From Actinomadura rubteroloni (GTDB taxonomy: Bacteria; Actinomycetota; Actinomycetes; Streptosporangiales; Streptosporangiaceae), in NCBI RefSeq assembly GCF_002911665.1, contig NZ_MTBP01000001.1:682001-746000 (forward strand): a stretch of 64,000 bases of DNA, in the 5' to 3' direction. Each line of letters starts with the position of its first letter. The first letter of the stretch is position 1. Below are positions 1 through 8,069 of this stretch, piece after piece. Both the position numbers and the translations under genes were made by a program. The notes below the pieces were generated by a model, which was not told the DNA's origin, did not search any database, and saw only the letters and a list, made by a program, of their open reading frames with translations.

Positions 1-909
1 ACGCTGGTGCTGGACCAGACCAACGTCTTCGACCCGACGATGGAGGTGGCCTGCCGCGCCTGGCAGTGGTGGTCACGCGAACACGTCCAGGCGAACGTCT
101 ATCTGACGACGAACGATGCCGCCGGATTCGACCTGCACTGGGACGACCACGACGTGCTGATCGTGCAGCTCGCCGGCGAGAAGAGCTGGGAGGTGCGTTC
201 GGCGTCTCGCGCGGTGCCGATGTTCCGTGACGCCGAACGCAATACCGTGCCGAGCCGGGACGTCGTCTGGGCCGGTACCTTGCACGCTGGCGACGTGATG
301 CACATCCCGCGCGGGTATTGGCACAAAGCGACCCGCCAGGGCCTCGGCGCGGGCCTCAGCCTGCACGCGACGTTCGGATTCGTGCAGCGCACCGGAGTGA
401 ACTGGCTGGCTTGGCTCGCCGACCGGTCCCGTGAAAGCGAGTTGTTCCGCCAGGACCTGAATCGGTGGGCTGGAGCCGGGGAACAGGCCGCCGGGCATCG
501 GCGGCTCGCCGAGGCCGCGGCGGCCTTGCTGCACGCGAAGAGCCCTGCCGAGTTCCTGGCCGCACGCGAACAGGAGAGTCCGCGGCCACGGCACATACCG
601 CAACTGCCGATCTTCGGGACGTCCGACTCGGTCGTGTGCGTTGCCGAGTTCCCACCGCGCATCACCGAGCGCCGTGATCGTGTCGAGGTGTCGTCCCATG
701 GCAAGAAGCTCACCTTCACCTGCAAGGCGCTCCCCGCTCTGCGCCTGCTGCTCAGCGGAGATCCCGTGCGGCTCACTACGGCGGCCGACGTCGTCGGGCC
801 TGAGATCGGGCGCGTGGCCGAAATCCTGACGAGGGAAGAGCTGTGCATCGGGCTGACACCAGAATTGTCCTCGGGCTACACCGGTCTGGTCACCGGCGCG
901 GTGCCCTGA
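1..909 (+). CDS. JmjC/cupin_4-type Fe(II) 2-oxoglutarate oxygenase, 5' end outside window
   Basis: The frame is open from base 1, so the N-terminus is missing. The visible part starts inside a double-stranded beta-helix. The metal-binding His-x-Asp is the HWD at bases 136-144, followed by a VLIVQLAGEKSW strand typical of cupin_4 proteins. The distal iron-ligand His is most likely the one at 322-324, in PRGYWHKA. The C-terminal part from about base 600 looks like the winged-helix tail found in RoxA/YcfD-like ribosomal oxygenases. Family knowledge: such enzymes hydroxylate ribosomal proteins or, in biosynthetic clusters, peptides and amino acids. The substrate cannot be read here. The end overlaps the next gene by 67 nt, so the two are probably co-translated. 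Confidence 0.75.
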   Translation, partial: TLVLDQTNVFDPTMEVACRAWQWWSREHVQANVYLTTNDAAGFDLHWDDHDVLIVQLAGEKSWEVRSASRAVPMFRDAERNTVPSRDVVWAGTLHAGDVMHIPRGYWHKATRQGLGAGLSLHATFGFVQRTGVNWLAWLADRSRESELFRQDLNRWAGAGEQAAGHRRLAEAAAALLHAKSPAEFLAAREQESPRPRHIPQLPIFGTSDSVVCVAEFPPRITERRDRVEVSSHGKKLTFTCKALPALRLLLSGDPVRLTTAADVVGPEIGRVAEILTREELCIGLTPELSSGYTGLVTGAVP

Positions 910-1712
910 TCAAAGCCCTGGACCTCGGGATCGACGCGATCGATACGAGTTTCAGCTACCGCGACTTCACCTCCCACGCCACGTTGGCGCGCGAGGTCCC
1001 AGACCTTCTGGATCGGCTCACGATCTCGACCAAGGTCGGCTTCTTTCCCACGCGAGACGGCCCCCGGCACTCCCTCGACCCGCTCCGTCTCCGTACCGCG
1101 TTAGAGCGGACGGCCCGCGACCTCGGCCGGACGCCGGACCTCGTCTTTCTGCACAATCCCGAGCGCTCCTTGCGCGGCGAGCGTCCCGACCGGGCGCGGA
1201 CGATGCTCGGTGAAGCGTGCGCCGCGCTGGACGATGCGGTGTCCGAAGGCATGTGCGGAGCGTGGGGCGTCGCGTCGTGGGATCCCTCGCCCTTGCCGGC
1301 GCTCCTCGACCGGACGATCCCGCGGCCCGGCGCGCTCATGGTCCGAGCCGGGCTTTTCGTCGGCATCGAGGCTCTTGACGCGTCGGCGGCGCTTGCGGCG
1401 CGCTGGCAGGTGCCGGGCGGTGCGCTCTGGGGGATGAGCCCTTTCGGTGGAGACGCTGCGAACGTGGGACGGGCGGGAGCGGACCCGCGTCTGTTCGTGC
1501 GCGACGGCGGGTGCTCTCGCGTCCAAGCGGCGTTCCGTGTGGCGTGCCGCCTGCCTGTGGTGAGCGCCCTCGCCGTCGGCGCGGACGATCCACGGCATCT
1601 CGGCGAGCTTCTGGACGGCCTTCGGCTCACCGTCGACGACCGCATGATCCGGCGGTACGTCGAACTGCTCCGGAGCCGACGTGCGGCCGTCAGCCCTGCT
1701 GAAGTTCCGTGA
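843..1712 (+). CDS. aldo/keto reductase
   Basis: A 289-residue NAD(P)H-dependent oxidoreductase of the AKR superfamily. The catalytic tetrad is intact: D34 and Y39 in DTSFSY, K64 in STKVGF and H104 in VFLHNPE. The GTG start at 843 gives the usual first strand (RIVLGL) a few residues in, which is why I accept the 67-nt overlap with the oxygenase gene. The protein is slightly short of the usual 310-330 residues. The pairing suggests a small tailoring operon whose other genes lie left of the window. The substrate is unknown. The 3' end runs 23 nt into the convergent gene on the other strand. Confidence 0.8.
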   Translation: MHRADTRIVLGLHRSGHRRGALIKALDLGIDAIDTSFSYRDFTSHATLAREVPDLLDRLTISTKVGFFPTRDGPRHSLDPLRLRTALERTARDLGRTPDLVFLHNPERSLRGERPDRARTMLGEACAALDDAVSEGMCGAWGVASWDPSPLPALLDRTIPRPGALMVRAGLFVGIEALDASAALAARWQVPGGALWGMSPFGGDAANVGRAGADPRLFVRDGGCSRVQAAFRVACRLPVVSALAVGADDPRHLGELLDGLRLTVDDRMIRRYVELLRSRRAAVSPAEVP

Positions 1713-2553
1713 CCAGGCGCGCCGATTCGGCGCGTGCGCCTGCCAGGCGGGGGTCGGCGGGGTGCGCGTGCGGGCCGACGATCTTCGCGCAGCAGAACAG
1801 CATCATGATCTTGCCGTCCCGGCTGTCCAGATCACGGCGACGTTCGCGCCGGACGCGGTCGGCGAGAGCCGGGACCCCCAGCGAGCTGCTCCACAGGCTC
1901 GCGGCGTCGAGACCGCGCGGTGCCCGGCCCCAGTCCTCCCAGTCGAACAGGCAGAACGGGTGAGCCGTGACGTTCGTCCAGTGCAGGTCCGCGTGCGCGC
2001 TCGTCCAGGTGCTGATCGCCGTATCGACCGACGCACCGAAGGCGGTCCGGACGACCTCGGTCACATGCGCCTGACTGATGACGACCGTGTCCGGTGTCGC
2101 GACCCGCGTCGTTCGGTGGACGGCCAACACGTCCAGTGACGCGTTCAGCGCCGTCCACCACTCGTCCGGCAGTCGCGGGTCGGCGGTGACGATCCCGGTC
2201 GGCTGGAGGGGAGGTGCGGGGAGCAGGCTCGTCTCGTCCGCTCGCCACATCGCGTCGCCCGCCGGGTCGTTCCAGGCGACGCCGCCCCACCAGTCCGGCA
2301 TGGAGACCCCGTCCAAGACCGCTGCGCACTCGACGCCGTTCCAGCCTTGGCGTTCGACTCTGATCCGCTCGATCGAACGTCGCTCGATCCGCACCCATGT
2401 CGCCCGGTCCGTGGGCGCACCGAGCGTGCGACGCTTTCGCGTGACCCGATCACGATCGAGTCGGACGCCGAGCGACCGTTCCACCCGGTGCAGCACGTCG
2501 TCGACCGGCCGCGAACGCAGATCGACCCCATTACGGGCCGGGACGGCACTCAA
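1690..2553 (-). CDS. APH/ChoK-fold phosphotransferase-like protein
   Basis: A 287-residue protein of the aminoglycoside-phosphotransferase (kinase-like) fold. The catalytic loop HADLHWTN lies at 187-194 with D189 and N194. The metal-binding Asp is D204 in FDWEDWG. The N-terminal lobe diverges and I see no clear nucleotide-binding lysine. A TTG start at 2553 is preceded by GGGAG about 6 nt away. Members act on small molecules, but many actinomycete paralogs are uncharacterised. It is convergent with the aldo/keto reductase (23-nt overlap). Resistance function should not be assumed. Confidence 0.65.
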   Translation of the reverse strand: MSAVPARNGVDLRSRPVDDVLHRVERSLGVRLDRDRVTRKRRTLGAPTDRATWVRIERRSIERIRVERQGWNGVECAAVLDGVSMPDWWGGVAWNDPAGDAMWRADETSLLPAPPLQPTGIVTADPRLPDEWWTALNASLDVLAVHRTTRVATPDTVVISQAHVTEVVRTAFGASVDTAISTWTSAHADLHWTNVTAHPFCLFDWEDWGRAPRGLDAASLWSSSLGVPALADRVRRERRRDLDSRDGKIMMLFCCAKIVGPHAHPADPRLAGARAESARLVTELQQG

Positions 2554-2577
2554 CGAGATCTCCCGGGTGGGATGGGG

Positions 2578-2601
2578 AAACCCCCGCCGGGGCGGGGGTT
2601 T
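2578..2601. terminator. GC hairpin, probable intrinsic terminator
   Basis: Perfect 11-bp inverted repeat (AAACCCCCGCC / GGCGGGGGTTT) with a 2-nt centre. It lies just downstream of the minus-strand DUF397 gene and upstream of the APH-like gene, so it most likely ends the regulator/DUF397 transcript. Confidence 0.6.
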
Positions 2602-2613
2602 GGGTTCTGGGGG

Positions 2614-2814
2614 TCAGAGGGTGAGGGATCCCTGGCGGGCCGCTGCGAGGAGGGTGGCGAAGTGAGCTGCCGGGAGGGTGATCGCGCCTGCTTCGCGGGC
2701 GGCCGTGTCGCGGATGGCCACCTTGTCGCGGTCCGATCCGGCTTCCACGCAGTTGCCGTGCTCACTGCCAGAGTGGCTGGCCTTGCGCCAGTTGCGGGGT
2801 TCGATCTGGTTCAC
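2614..2814 (-). CDS. DUF397 domain protein, partner of the adjacent regulator
   Basis: A 66-residue protein matching the DUF397 pattern: W-R-K-A-S-x-S near the N-terminus, GNCVEA in the middle, VAIRDT, and a short helical tail. These small proteins are almost always encoded directly after an Scr1/WhiJ-type helix-turn-helix gene in filamentous actinomycetes, and some act as modulators of that regulator. Here the ATG overlaps the stop of the upstream regulator by 4 nt (ATGA), so the two are translationally coupled. The molecular role is inferred from family context only. Confidence 0.85.
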   Translation of the reverse strand: MNQIEPRNWRKASHSGSEHGNCVEAGSDRDKVAIRDTAAREAGAITLPAAHFATLLAAARQGSLTL

Positions 2815-3629
2815 AGGGACTCCTGGATCTTCTTCAACAGTTCGTAGCTCTCGGTCACGGACATCGCCGCTGACCTGACGAGATCATAGCTGTCGACCAG
2901 ATCCGCGATCACCTCCTCATCGTCAATGAGCCGACCCGACTTGCCCATTCCATCGTGCCAGGCCACCAACGCCCCCTTTTTCCGGGGTCCGATGAGGTGG
3001 ATCCCACATAGGAGCCCGATGTAGGTGACGGTCGCCTGATCCACGAGTTGCACTTGAACATTCCACTGATCCGCACGATCGAGGATCTTCTGGATCTGCT
3101 CACGCGCGATATCCGGCTTGTAGGTCAGTCGGCGGATCGCTGCCTCGTCCATGATCGCCTGGAGTTTCACAGGCGGGTCGCCGTCGAGGATGCCCTGACG
3201 CCGATCCCGTTCCTCGACGATTTCGTCCGCTTCCTGTGGAGTCAAGCCACCCTTCGCCAACGACCGGACGTAGGACGGGGACTGGAGCAGGCCGACGATC
3301 CCCGAGGGCGTGAAGGACCTGATCGTCCCTGCCTGGGCCTCGTACTTGGCGAGTTCCCTGGCGTTCGGCGGGATGCGGCTGGCGGCGGCGACCGCGCGGT
3401 GCTCGCTGAAGTAGCCGGTCTCGAAGAGCATGTCGAGGATCTTGGCGCCCTTGTCGTCCGGGACGGCATGGCCGTGCTCATAGCGGCTGACCTGGGATTC
3501 GTCGCACAGAAGTTTCTGTGAGAGTTCCTCCTGTGTCCAGCCTTTTTCCTCCCGGTATGTCCGGATCTTGGCCCCGTAGTGTTGGGCATATGACTCGTCT
3601 GGGTGGAGTTTCTTCGGGGGGCGGGCCAC
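2811..3629 (-). CDS. Scr1-type helix-turn-helix regulator with DUF5753 domain
   Basis: A 272-residue protein with an N-terminal XRE-type HTH at about residues 20-65 (YREEKGWTQEELSQKL, SQVSRYEHG). A long C-terminal DUF5753-like domain follows from about residue 95. I chose GTG at 3629 because GAAGGA sits about 9 nt upstream; the frame stays open further upstream without a better ribosome site. In actinomycetes these regulators pair with DUF397 proteins and influence differentiation or antibiotic production. A perfect 6-4-6 palindrome at 3685-3700, just upstream, is a candidate operator for autoregulation. The target genes are unknown. Confidence 0.85.
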   Translation of the reverse strand: MARPPKKLHPDESYAQHYGAKIRTYREEKGWTQEELSQKLLCDESQVSRYEHGHAVPDDKGAKILDMLFETGYFSEHRAVAAASRIPPNARELAKYEAQAGTIRSFTPSGIVGLLQSPSYVRSLAKGGLTPQEADEIVEERDRRQGILDGDPPVKLQAIMDEAAIRRLTYKPDIAREQIQKILDRADQWNVQVQLVDQATVTYIGLLCGIHLIGPRKKGALVAWHDGMGKSGRLIDDEEVIADLVDSYDLVRSAAMSVTESYELLKKIQESL

Positions 3630-3684
3630 GTTTCTGATCCTTCCGTTTCGCCATGCGCTCGGCCTTCCTGCCGGGAGGGTACAT

Positions 3685-3700
3685 CGGACACGCTTGTCCG
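3685..3700. promoter_or_regulatory. candidate operator upstream of the Scr1-type regulator
   Basis: CGGACA-CGCT-TGTCCG is a perfect 6-bp inverted repeat with a 4-nt spacer, 56 nt upstream of the regulator start. Binding is inferred from position only. Confidence 0.3.
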
Positions 3701-3751
3701 TGACGGATCTCCCGAGAAAGGGCGGAGATCGAGGACGAAGGCGAGCCATCG

Positions 3752-4132
3752 GTGAAATCGACCCCTTCCGGGCGCGGCCCGGTGAGAATCTCAGGAACTG
3801 ACCACCGCAGTGGTACGTCCGCCGAATCACCGGCACTGGAGGGCGTTCGGAATGCGCGGCTGCGCGTCGCGCTGAACCGTCTCGCCGACGTACTCACCGG
3901 GCTCGGTGGAATGCACTGGAAGATAACCGAGCCGCATGCCACGGGAATGCCGGTTCTCGTCGTCACCGGAGTCGGGGACGGGCGGGCCAATCTCAGCGAG
4001 ACCGTCCGCGCCCGCGTCGCCGACGACGGGACGATCCCCTTCGTCTGGTCCTGGGGCGACGACATCGCCGGGCGCGGCGACGTCGGTGCGGCGGCCCGCG
4101 CGGTCGCCCGCGTCCTCGACCCCCGGATGTGA
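3752..4132 (+). CDS. hypothetical protein (126 aa)
   Basis: I do not recognise this family. It is a 126-residue soluble protein with no signal peptide or membrane segment. After a polar stretch of about 30 residues comes an alpha/beta-looking core (RVALNRLADVLTGLG, MPVLVVTGVG, IPFVWSWGDDIAG). Start GTG 3752 has only a weak GAAGG upstream. Its stop overlaps the GTG of the next gene (ATGTGA), so the two are probably translated together. It diverges from the Scr1-type regulator across 122 bp, so the regulator could control this pair. Confidence 0.55.
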   Translation: MKSTPSGRGPVRISGTDHRSGTSAESPALEGVRNARLRVALNRLADVLTGLGGMHWKITEPHATGMPVLVVTGVGDGRANLSETVRARVADDGTIPFVWSWGDDIAGRGDVGAAARAVARVLDPRM

Positions 4133-4599
4133 CGGCGATGGCGACGGAACTCGCGCGCCGGGCCGAAGCCCGCCACCCGGGCTGGGTCGTGGTGTGGGGC
4201 GCCTACCGCCGCGCCTACACCGCCTGGGCCGCCTGGTCGTCCGGGCCGCTGCTCGTGGAGGCCGCCACCGTCGCCGCCCTCTCGGCCGCGATCCGCGCGG
4301 CCGAACGCGCCCCCATCCTCCCCGCGCCCGCCCACGCGTCCGGACGCCCGGACGGTCTTCCGGCGCCGGGCGCCGTGGGCGTCCCGGCGGCCGGTGAGGT
4401 GAACGTCCCGGTGGCGCTCCGTGCCGCGCCACCGGGCGAAGGTCCCGTGCCCGTGGATCACCCCGCGGCCACGGGCACGGGACCGCAGTCCGAACCCGCC
4501 ACGACCGCGTCCAGGAGGGGAGCGCACAGGCCCGGCCACCGCCGCCAGCGCGCCCGGGCGCGGCCGTGGCGGCGGTCGCGCCGGTTCCGCCCCGCCTGA
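4129..4599 (+). CDS. hypothetical protein, Ala/Arg/Pro-rich (156 aa)
   Basis: Unknown family. The first 60 residues contain a Trp/Tyr-rich helix (GWVVVWGAYRRAY, TAWAAW). The rest is low-complexity Pro/Ala and then a strongly basic Arg tail, so the true function probably sits in the N-terminal part. GTG at 4129 overlaps the previous stop. Coding bias supports a gene in the first half; the basic tail is less certain. Confidence 0.45.
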   Translation: MTAMATELARRAEARHPGWVVVWGAYRRAYTAWAAWSSGPLLVEAATVAALSAAIRAAERAPILPAPAHASGRPDGLPAPGAVGVPAAGEVNVPVALRAAPPGEGPVPVDHPAATGTGPQSEPATTASRRGAHRPGHRRQRARARPWRRSRRFRPA

Positions 4600-4758
4600 C
4601 GGACCGGAACCGGCGCGGCCCCCGACGCGCCGCCCGAGCGGCGCGTCCTCGGCAAGCCCCTCCGGGCCGCTCGGACGGCGTCGTCCGCACGGCGGGTCCG
4701 CGCGGCCCGGAGGTTCCACCGCCCATCCGACGGCGCTTCGCCGTCCCGCACAGAAGCC

Positions 4759-5085
4759 ATGATGATGACCAAGAAGCCCGAAGAGCCGCAGCAGCCGACC
4801 CTGTACACGCCGTCGGAGGTCGCGAACTTCTTCCGCGTCGATCCGAAGACCGTCACCCGGTGGGCCAGGACGGGCACGCTGAACCCGGTCATGCTGCCGT
4901 CCGGGCACCGCCGGTACCACGCGGACGAGATCCACCGGCTGCTCAACGCCGGAACGCCCGTCCCGGCCGACGAGCTGCCCGAGCCCGAGCCGAGCCTGCG
5001 GGCGCGATCGCTCCTGCACAGCGTCATCCGCGACTACTTCGACGGCGACCCCGCCGCCGTGGTCAGGTTCCTGCGGACGTCCTGA
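4759..5085 (+). CDS. BldC-like MerR-family DNA-binding protein
   Basis: A 108-residue protein with a single winged-helix of the BldC type: LYTPSEVANFFRVDPKTVTR, then a WARTGTL wing and GHRRYHADEI. Streptomyces BldC (about 68 aa) is a small MerR-like regulator of development that binds direct repeats. This protein matches it through residue 65 and then carries an extra C-terminal tail of about 40 residues ([21 protein letters not shown]) that BldC lacks. It is therefore better called a BldC paralog than BldC itself. It is convergent with bioA. Confidence 0.8.
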   Translation: MMMTKKPEEPQQPTLYTPSEVANFFRVDPKTVTRWARTGTLNPVMLPSGHRRYHADEIHRLLNAGTPVPADELPEPEPSLRARSLLHSVIRDYFDGDPAAVVRFLRTS

Positions 5086-5094
5086 AACGGGACA

Positions 5095-5122
5095 CGGCCG
5101 GACGCCGTCGGGCGTCCGGCCG
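5095..5122. terminator. bidirectional hairpin terminator
   Basis: Perfect 12-bp stem (CGGCCGGACGCC / GGCGTCCGGCCG) with loop GTCG, between the convergent BldC-like gene and bioA. Confidence 0.6.
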
Positions 5123-5129
5123 TCGTGGG

Positions 5130-6443
5130 TTAGAGGGACTCGGCGATCGCGTAGAGGGCGTCGGCTATCTGGGCCGTCTCTTCGTCGGTGCAGATGTACG
5201 GGGGCATCGTGTAGACGAGCTTGCCGAACGGACGCAGCCAGACGCCGTGGTCCATCGCGATCTCCTGGACGGCCGGGACGTCCACGGGTTCCTTCGCCTC
5301 CACGACGCCTATCGCGCCCAGGACGCGGACGTCGGCCACCCCCGGCAGTTCTTCCGCGCCGGACAGGCCCGCCGTGAGGGTGGCCTCGATGCAGTCCACC
5401 TCGTCCTGCCAGTCGCGGGAGAGCAGGAGGTCGATCGAGGCCGAGGCCACGGCCGCTGCCAGGGGATTTCCCATGAAGGTAGGGCCGTGCATCAGGGCGC
5501 CGCCTTCGCCGGACGAGATGACGGCGGCGATCTCGCCGGTGCACAGCGTCGCCGCCATCGTCATGTAGCCGCCGGTCATCGCCTTGCCGACGCACATGAT
5601 GTCCGGGACGACCTCCGCGTGATCGCAGCCCCACAACTGGCCGGTGCGGCCGAAGCCGGTGGCGATCTCGTCCAGGATCAACGGCAGGCCGTTCTCGTCG
5701 GCCAGGTCGCGCAACGCGCGCAGGTATTCGGGCGCGTAGAAGCGCATCCCGCCCGCACCCTGGACGATCGGTTCGACGATGATCCCGGCCAGTTCGTCGG
5801 CGTGGGCCGCGGCCAGGCTGGACAGGTCGTCCAGGTACGACGCCGACGGCGGTTCGTCGTAGCCGAGGGGCGGCGGCGGGGCGAAGACGTGCTTGGTCAG
5901 GACATCCGTGAAGAGGTGGTGCATCCCGTTCACCGGGTCGCACACGGCCATGTCCGCGAACGTGTCGCCGTGGTAGCCGCCCCGGACGGTCAGCAGCCGG
6001 TGCCGGCCCGCGACCCCGCGCGCCCGCCAGTACTGGAGCGCCATCTTGATCGCGACCTCGACCGCGACCGAGCCCGAGTCGGTGAAGAACACCTTCGTCA
6101 GCGGCGCGGGCGTCAGCGTCACCAGCCGCTCCGCGAGGCCTATCGCCGTGGGGTGCGTCAGGCCGCCGAACATGACGTGCGACATCTTGCCGAGCTGACG
6201 CTGCACAGCCGCGTCCAGATCGGGGTGGCGGTAGCCGTGGATCGCCGCCCACCAGGACGACATGCCGTCGATCAGCTCGGTGCCGTCCGCCAGCGTCAGC
6301 CGCACCCCGGACGCCGAGACCACCAGCTCCGGCGACACGGCGGCGGGCAGCGGGGCGTAGGGGTGCCAGACGTGCGAGCGGTCGAACTCGGTCAGCCGCG
6401 CGGCCTCGAACGGGCTCATCCGCCCCAGTCGCAGGTCGATCAT
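5130..6443 (-). CDS. bioA: adenosylmethionine-8-amino-7-oxononanoate aminotransferase
   Basis: A 437-residue class III PLP aminotransferase. It moves the amino group of S-adenosylmethionine to 8-amino-7-oxononanoate in biotin synthesis. BioA-specific features include HVWHPYAPL near the N-terminus, [46 protein letters not shown] and [14 protein letters not shown] with the PLP lysine. ATG at 6443 overlaps the stop of cca by 4 nt, so it is the second gene of a cca-bioA operon. No other biotin gene (bioB, D or F) is in the window. Confidence 0.93.
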   Translation of the reverse strand: MIDLRLGRMSPFEAARLTEFDRSHVWHPYAPLPAAVSPELVVSASGVRLTLADGTELIDGMSSWWAAIHGYRHPDLDAAVQRQLGKMSHVMFGGLTHPTAIGLAERLVTLTPAPLTKVFFTDSGSVAVEVAIKMALQYWRARGVAGRHRLLTVRGGYHGDTFADMAVCDPVNGMHHLFTDVLTKHVFAPPPPLGYDEPPSASYLDDLSSLAAAHADELAGIIVEPIVQGAGGMRFYAPEYLRALRDLADENGLPLILDEIATGFGRTGQLWGCDHAEVVPDIMCVGKAMTGGYMTMAATLCTGEIAAVISSGEGGALMHGPTFMGNPLAAAVASASIDLLLSRDWQDEVDCIEATLTAGLSGAEELPGVADVRVLGAIGVVEAKEPVDVPAVQEIAMDHGVWLRPFGKLVYTMPPYICTDEETAQIADALYAIAESL

Positions 6444-7873
6444 GCGATCCCCTGCTCGGACGCCCACCGCCGCAGCTCCTCGGCCGCCTTCTCCTTGCCG
6501 ATCATCCCCTGGTCCAGCCGCAGGTCCAGCAGGAACTTGTACGCGCGCCCGACCAGCGGCCCCGGCGAGATCCCGAGCACGGACTGGATCTCGTTGCCGT
6601 CCAGCTCCGGACGCATCGCCGCCAGCTCCTCCTCCTCGGCGAGCCGGGCGATGCGCACCTCCAGGTCGTCGTAGGTGCGGCGGAGGCGTTCGGCCTTGCG
6701 GCGGTTGCGCGTCGTGCAGTCCGCGCGGGTCAGCTTGTGCAGCCGCTCCAGCAGCGGGCCGGCGTCGCGGACGTACCGCCGGACGGCCGAGTCCGTCCAC
6801 TCCCCGTTCCCGTAGCCGTGGAACCGCAGATGCAGTTCCACGAGACGCGACACCTCGGAGATGACGTCCTTGGGGTACCGCAGGGCCGTGAGCCGCTTGC
6901 GCGTCATCTTCGCCCCGACCACCTCGTGGTGGTGGAACGACACCCGGCCGCCGTCCTCGAACCGGCGCGTGCGCGGCTTGCCGATGTCGTGCAGCAGCGC
7001 CGCGAGCCGCAGGACGAGGTCGGGCCCGTCCTCCTCCTGCGCGATGGCCTGCTCCAAGACGATCAGCGAGTGCTCGTAGACGTCCTTGTGCCGGTGGTGC
7101 TCGTCGATCTCCAGCCGCAGTTTCGGCAGTTCGGGCAGCACGAACGACGCCAGCCCGGAGTCCACCAGGAGCGCCAGGCCCTCGCGGGGGTGAACGCCGC
7201 AGACCAGCTTGGACAGCTCGTCCCGGACGCGCTCGGCCGACACGATCTCGATGCGCCCGGCCATCTCCTTCATCGCCGCGACGACGTCCGGGGCGACCGA
7301 GAAGCCGAGCTGGGACGCGAACCGCGCCGCGCGCAGCATCCGGAGCGGGTCGTCGCCGAACGAGTCCTCCGGACGGCCCGGCGTGCGCAGCAGCCCGTCC
7401 TTCAGGTCGGTGAGGCCGCCGAACGGGTCCACGAACTCGTAGCCGGGCAGCCGCGCGGCCATCGCGTTGACGGCGAAGTCGCGGCGGCGCAGGTCCTCGA
7501 CCAGCGACGTCCCGTAGACGACGTCCGGTTTGCGGGACTTCGGGTCGTAGGACTCGCTGCGGTAGGTCGTGATCTCCAGCTCGTGGCCGTCCTTGCGGAG
7601 CCCGACGGTCCCGAACTCGATCCCGACCGTCCACACCGCGTCGGCCCAGCCGTCGATGAGCGCGAGGATCCGCTCGGGGGGCGCGTCGGTGGTGAGGTCG
7701 ACGTCCTTGGTCGTCCGCCGCAGCAACGCGTCCCGGACCGGCCCGCCGACCAGGGCCAGCTCGTGGCCCGCCGCGGCGAAGCGCTCGCCGAGCGCCTCGG
7801 CGACGGGCGCGGCGCCGCGCAGCAGGTCGGCGATCGCGGTCCGCCGGGTGACGTTCTGTTCGGGCACGGCCAT
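6440..7873 (-). CDS. cca: CCA tRNA nucleotidyltransferase
   Basis: A 477-residue class II nucleotidyltransferase that adds or repairs the 3'-CCA end of tRNA. The N-terminal catalytic core has [11 protein letters not shown] and the metal-binding DVDLTTDA. The neck contains [11 protein letters not shown] and [17 protein letters not shown]. The C-terminal half carries an HD domain ([15 protein letters not shown]). Both tRNAs in this window lack an encoded CCA, so such an enzyme is needed. Start ATG 7873. It is divergent from the DUF6049 gene, an arrangement conserved in actinobacteria. Confidence 0.93.
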   Translation of the reverse strand: MAVPEQNVTRRTAIADLLRGAAPVAEALGERFAAAGHELALVGGPVRDALLRRTTKDVDLTTDAPPERILALIDGWADAVWTVGIEFGTVGLRKDGHELEITTYRSESYDPKSRKPDVVYGTSLVEDLRRRDFAVNAMAARLPGYEFVDPFGGLTDLKDGLLRTPGRPEDSFGDDPLRMLRAARFASQLGFSVAPDVVAAMKEMAGRIEIVSAERVRDELSKLVCGVHPREGLALLVDSGLASFVLPELPKLRLEIDEHHRHKDVYEHSLIVLEQAIAQEEDGPDLVLRLAALLHDIGKPRTRRFEDGGRVSFHHHEVVGAKMTRKRLTALRYPKDVISEVSRLVELHLRFHGYGNGEWTDSAVRRYVRDAGPLLERLHKLTRADCTTRNRRKAERLRRTYDDLEVRIARLAEEEELAAMRPELDGNEIQSVLGISPGPLVGRAYKFLLDLRLDQGMIGKEKAAEELRRWASEQGIA

Positions 7874-8069
7874 TTAACGTATTTCCTCGGTCAATGAAGG
7901 GCAAAGGACTTTCGGCGGGACGGCCCGCACCAGGAGCGCCTCCGACCAACGGTAGCGGGAGCCGCCGACGCCCCGGGCCATCGGTCGGACGGGTCCCGTG
8001 GCGCGGCTAACATCGACCCGTGGTGCGGGAACTCGACGACCCAGCCCCCCGCGCGCGGACGGCTCCGGC

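Noticed and set aside
1690..2553. Calling the APH-fold gene an antibiotic-resistance phosphotransferase
   Set aside because: Only the catalytic loop is recognisable. The N-lobe is divergent and the fold is shared by many non-resistance kinases.
3478..7949. Long minus-strand frames, one running antisense through the 3.7-5.1 kb genes and one joining bioA and the antisense of cca
   Set aside because: Only the bioA part (5130-6443) and cca in its own frame show real protein motifs. The rest is Arg/Gly/Pro-rich shadow sequence.
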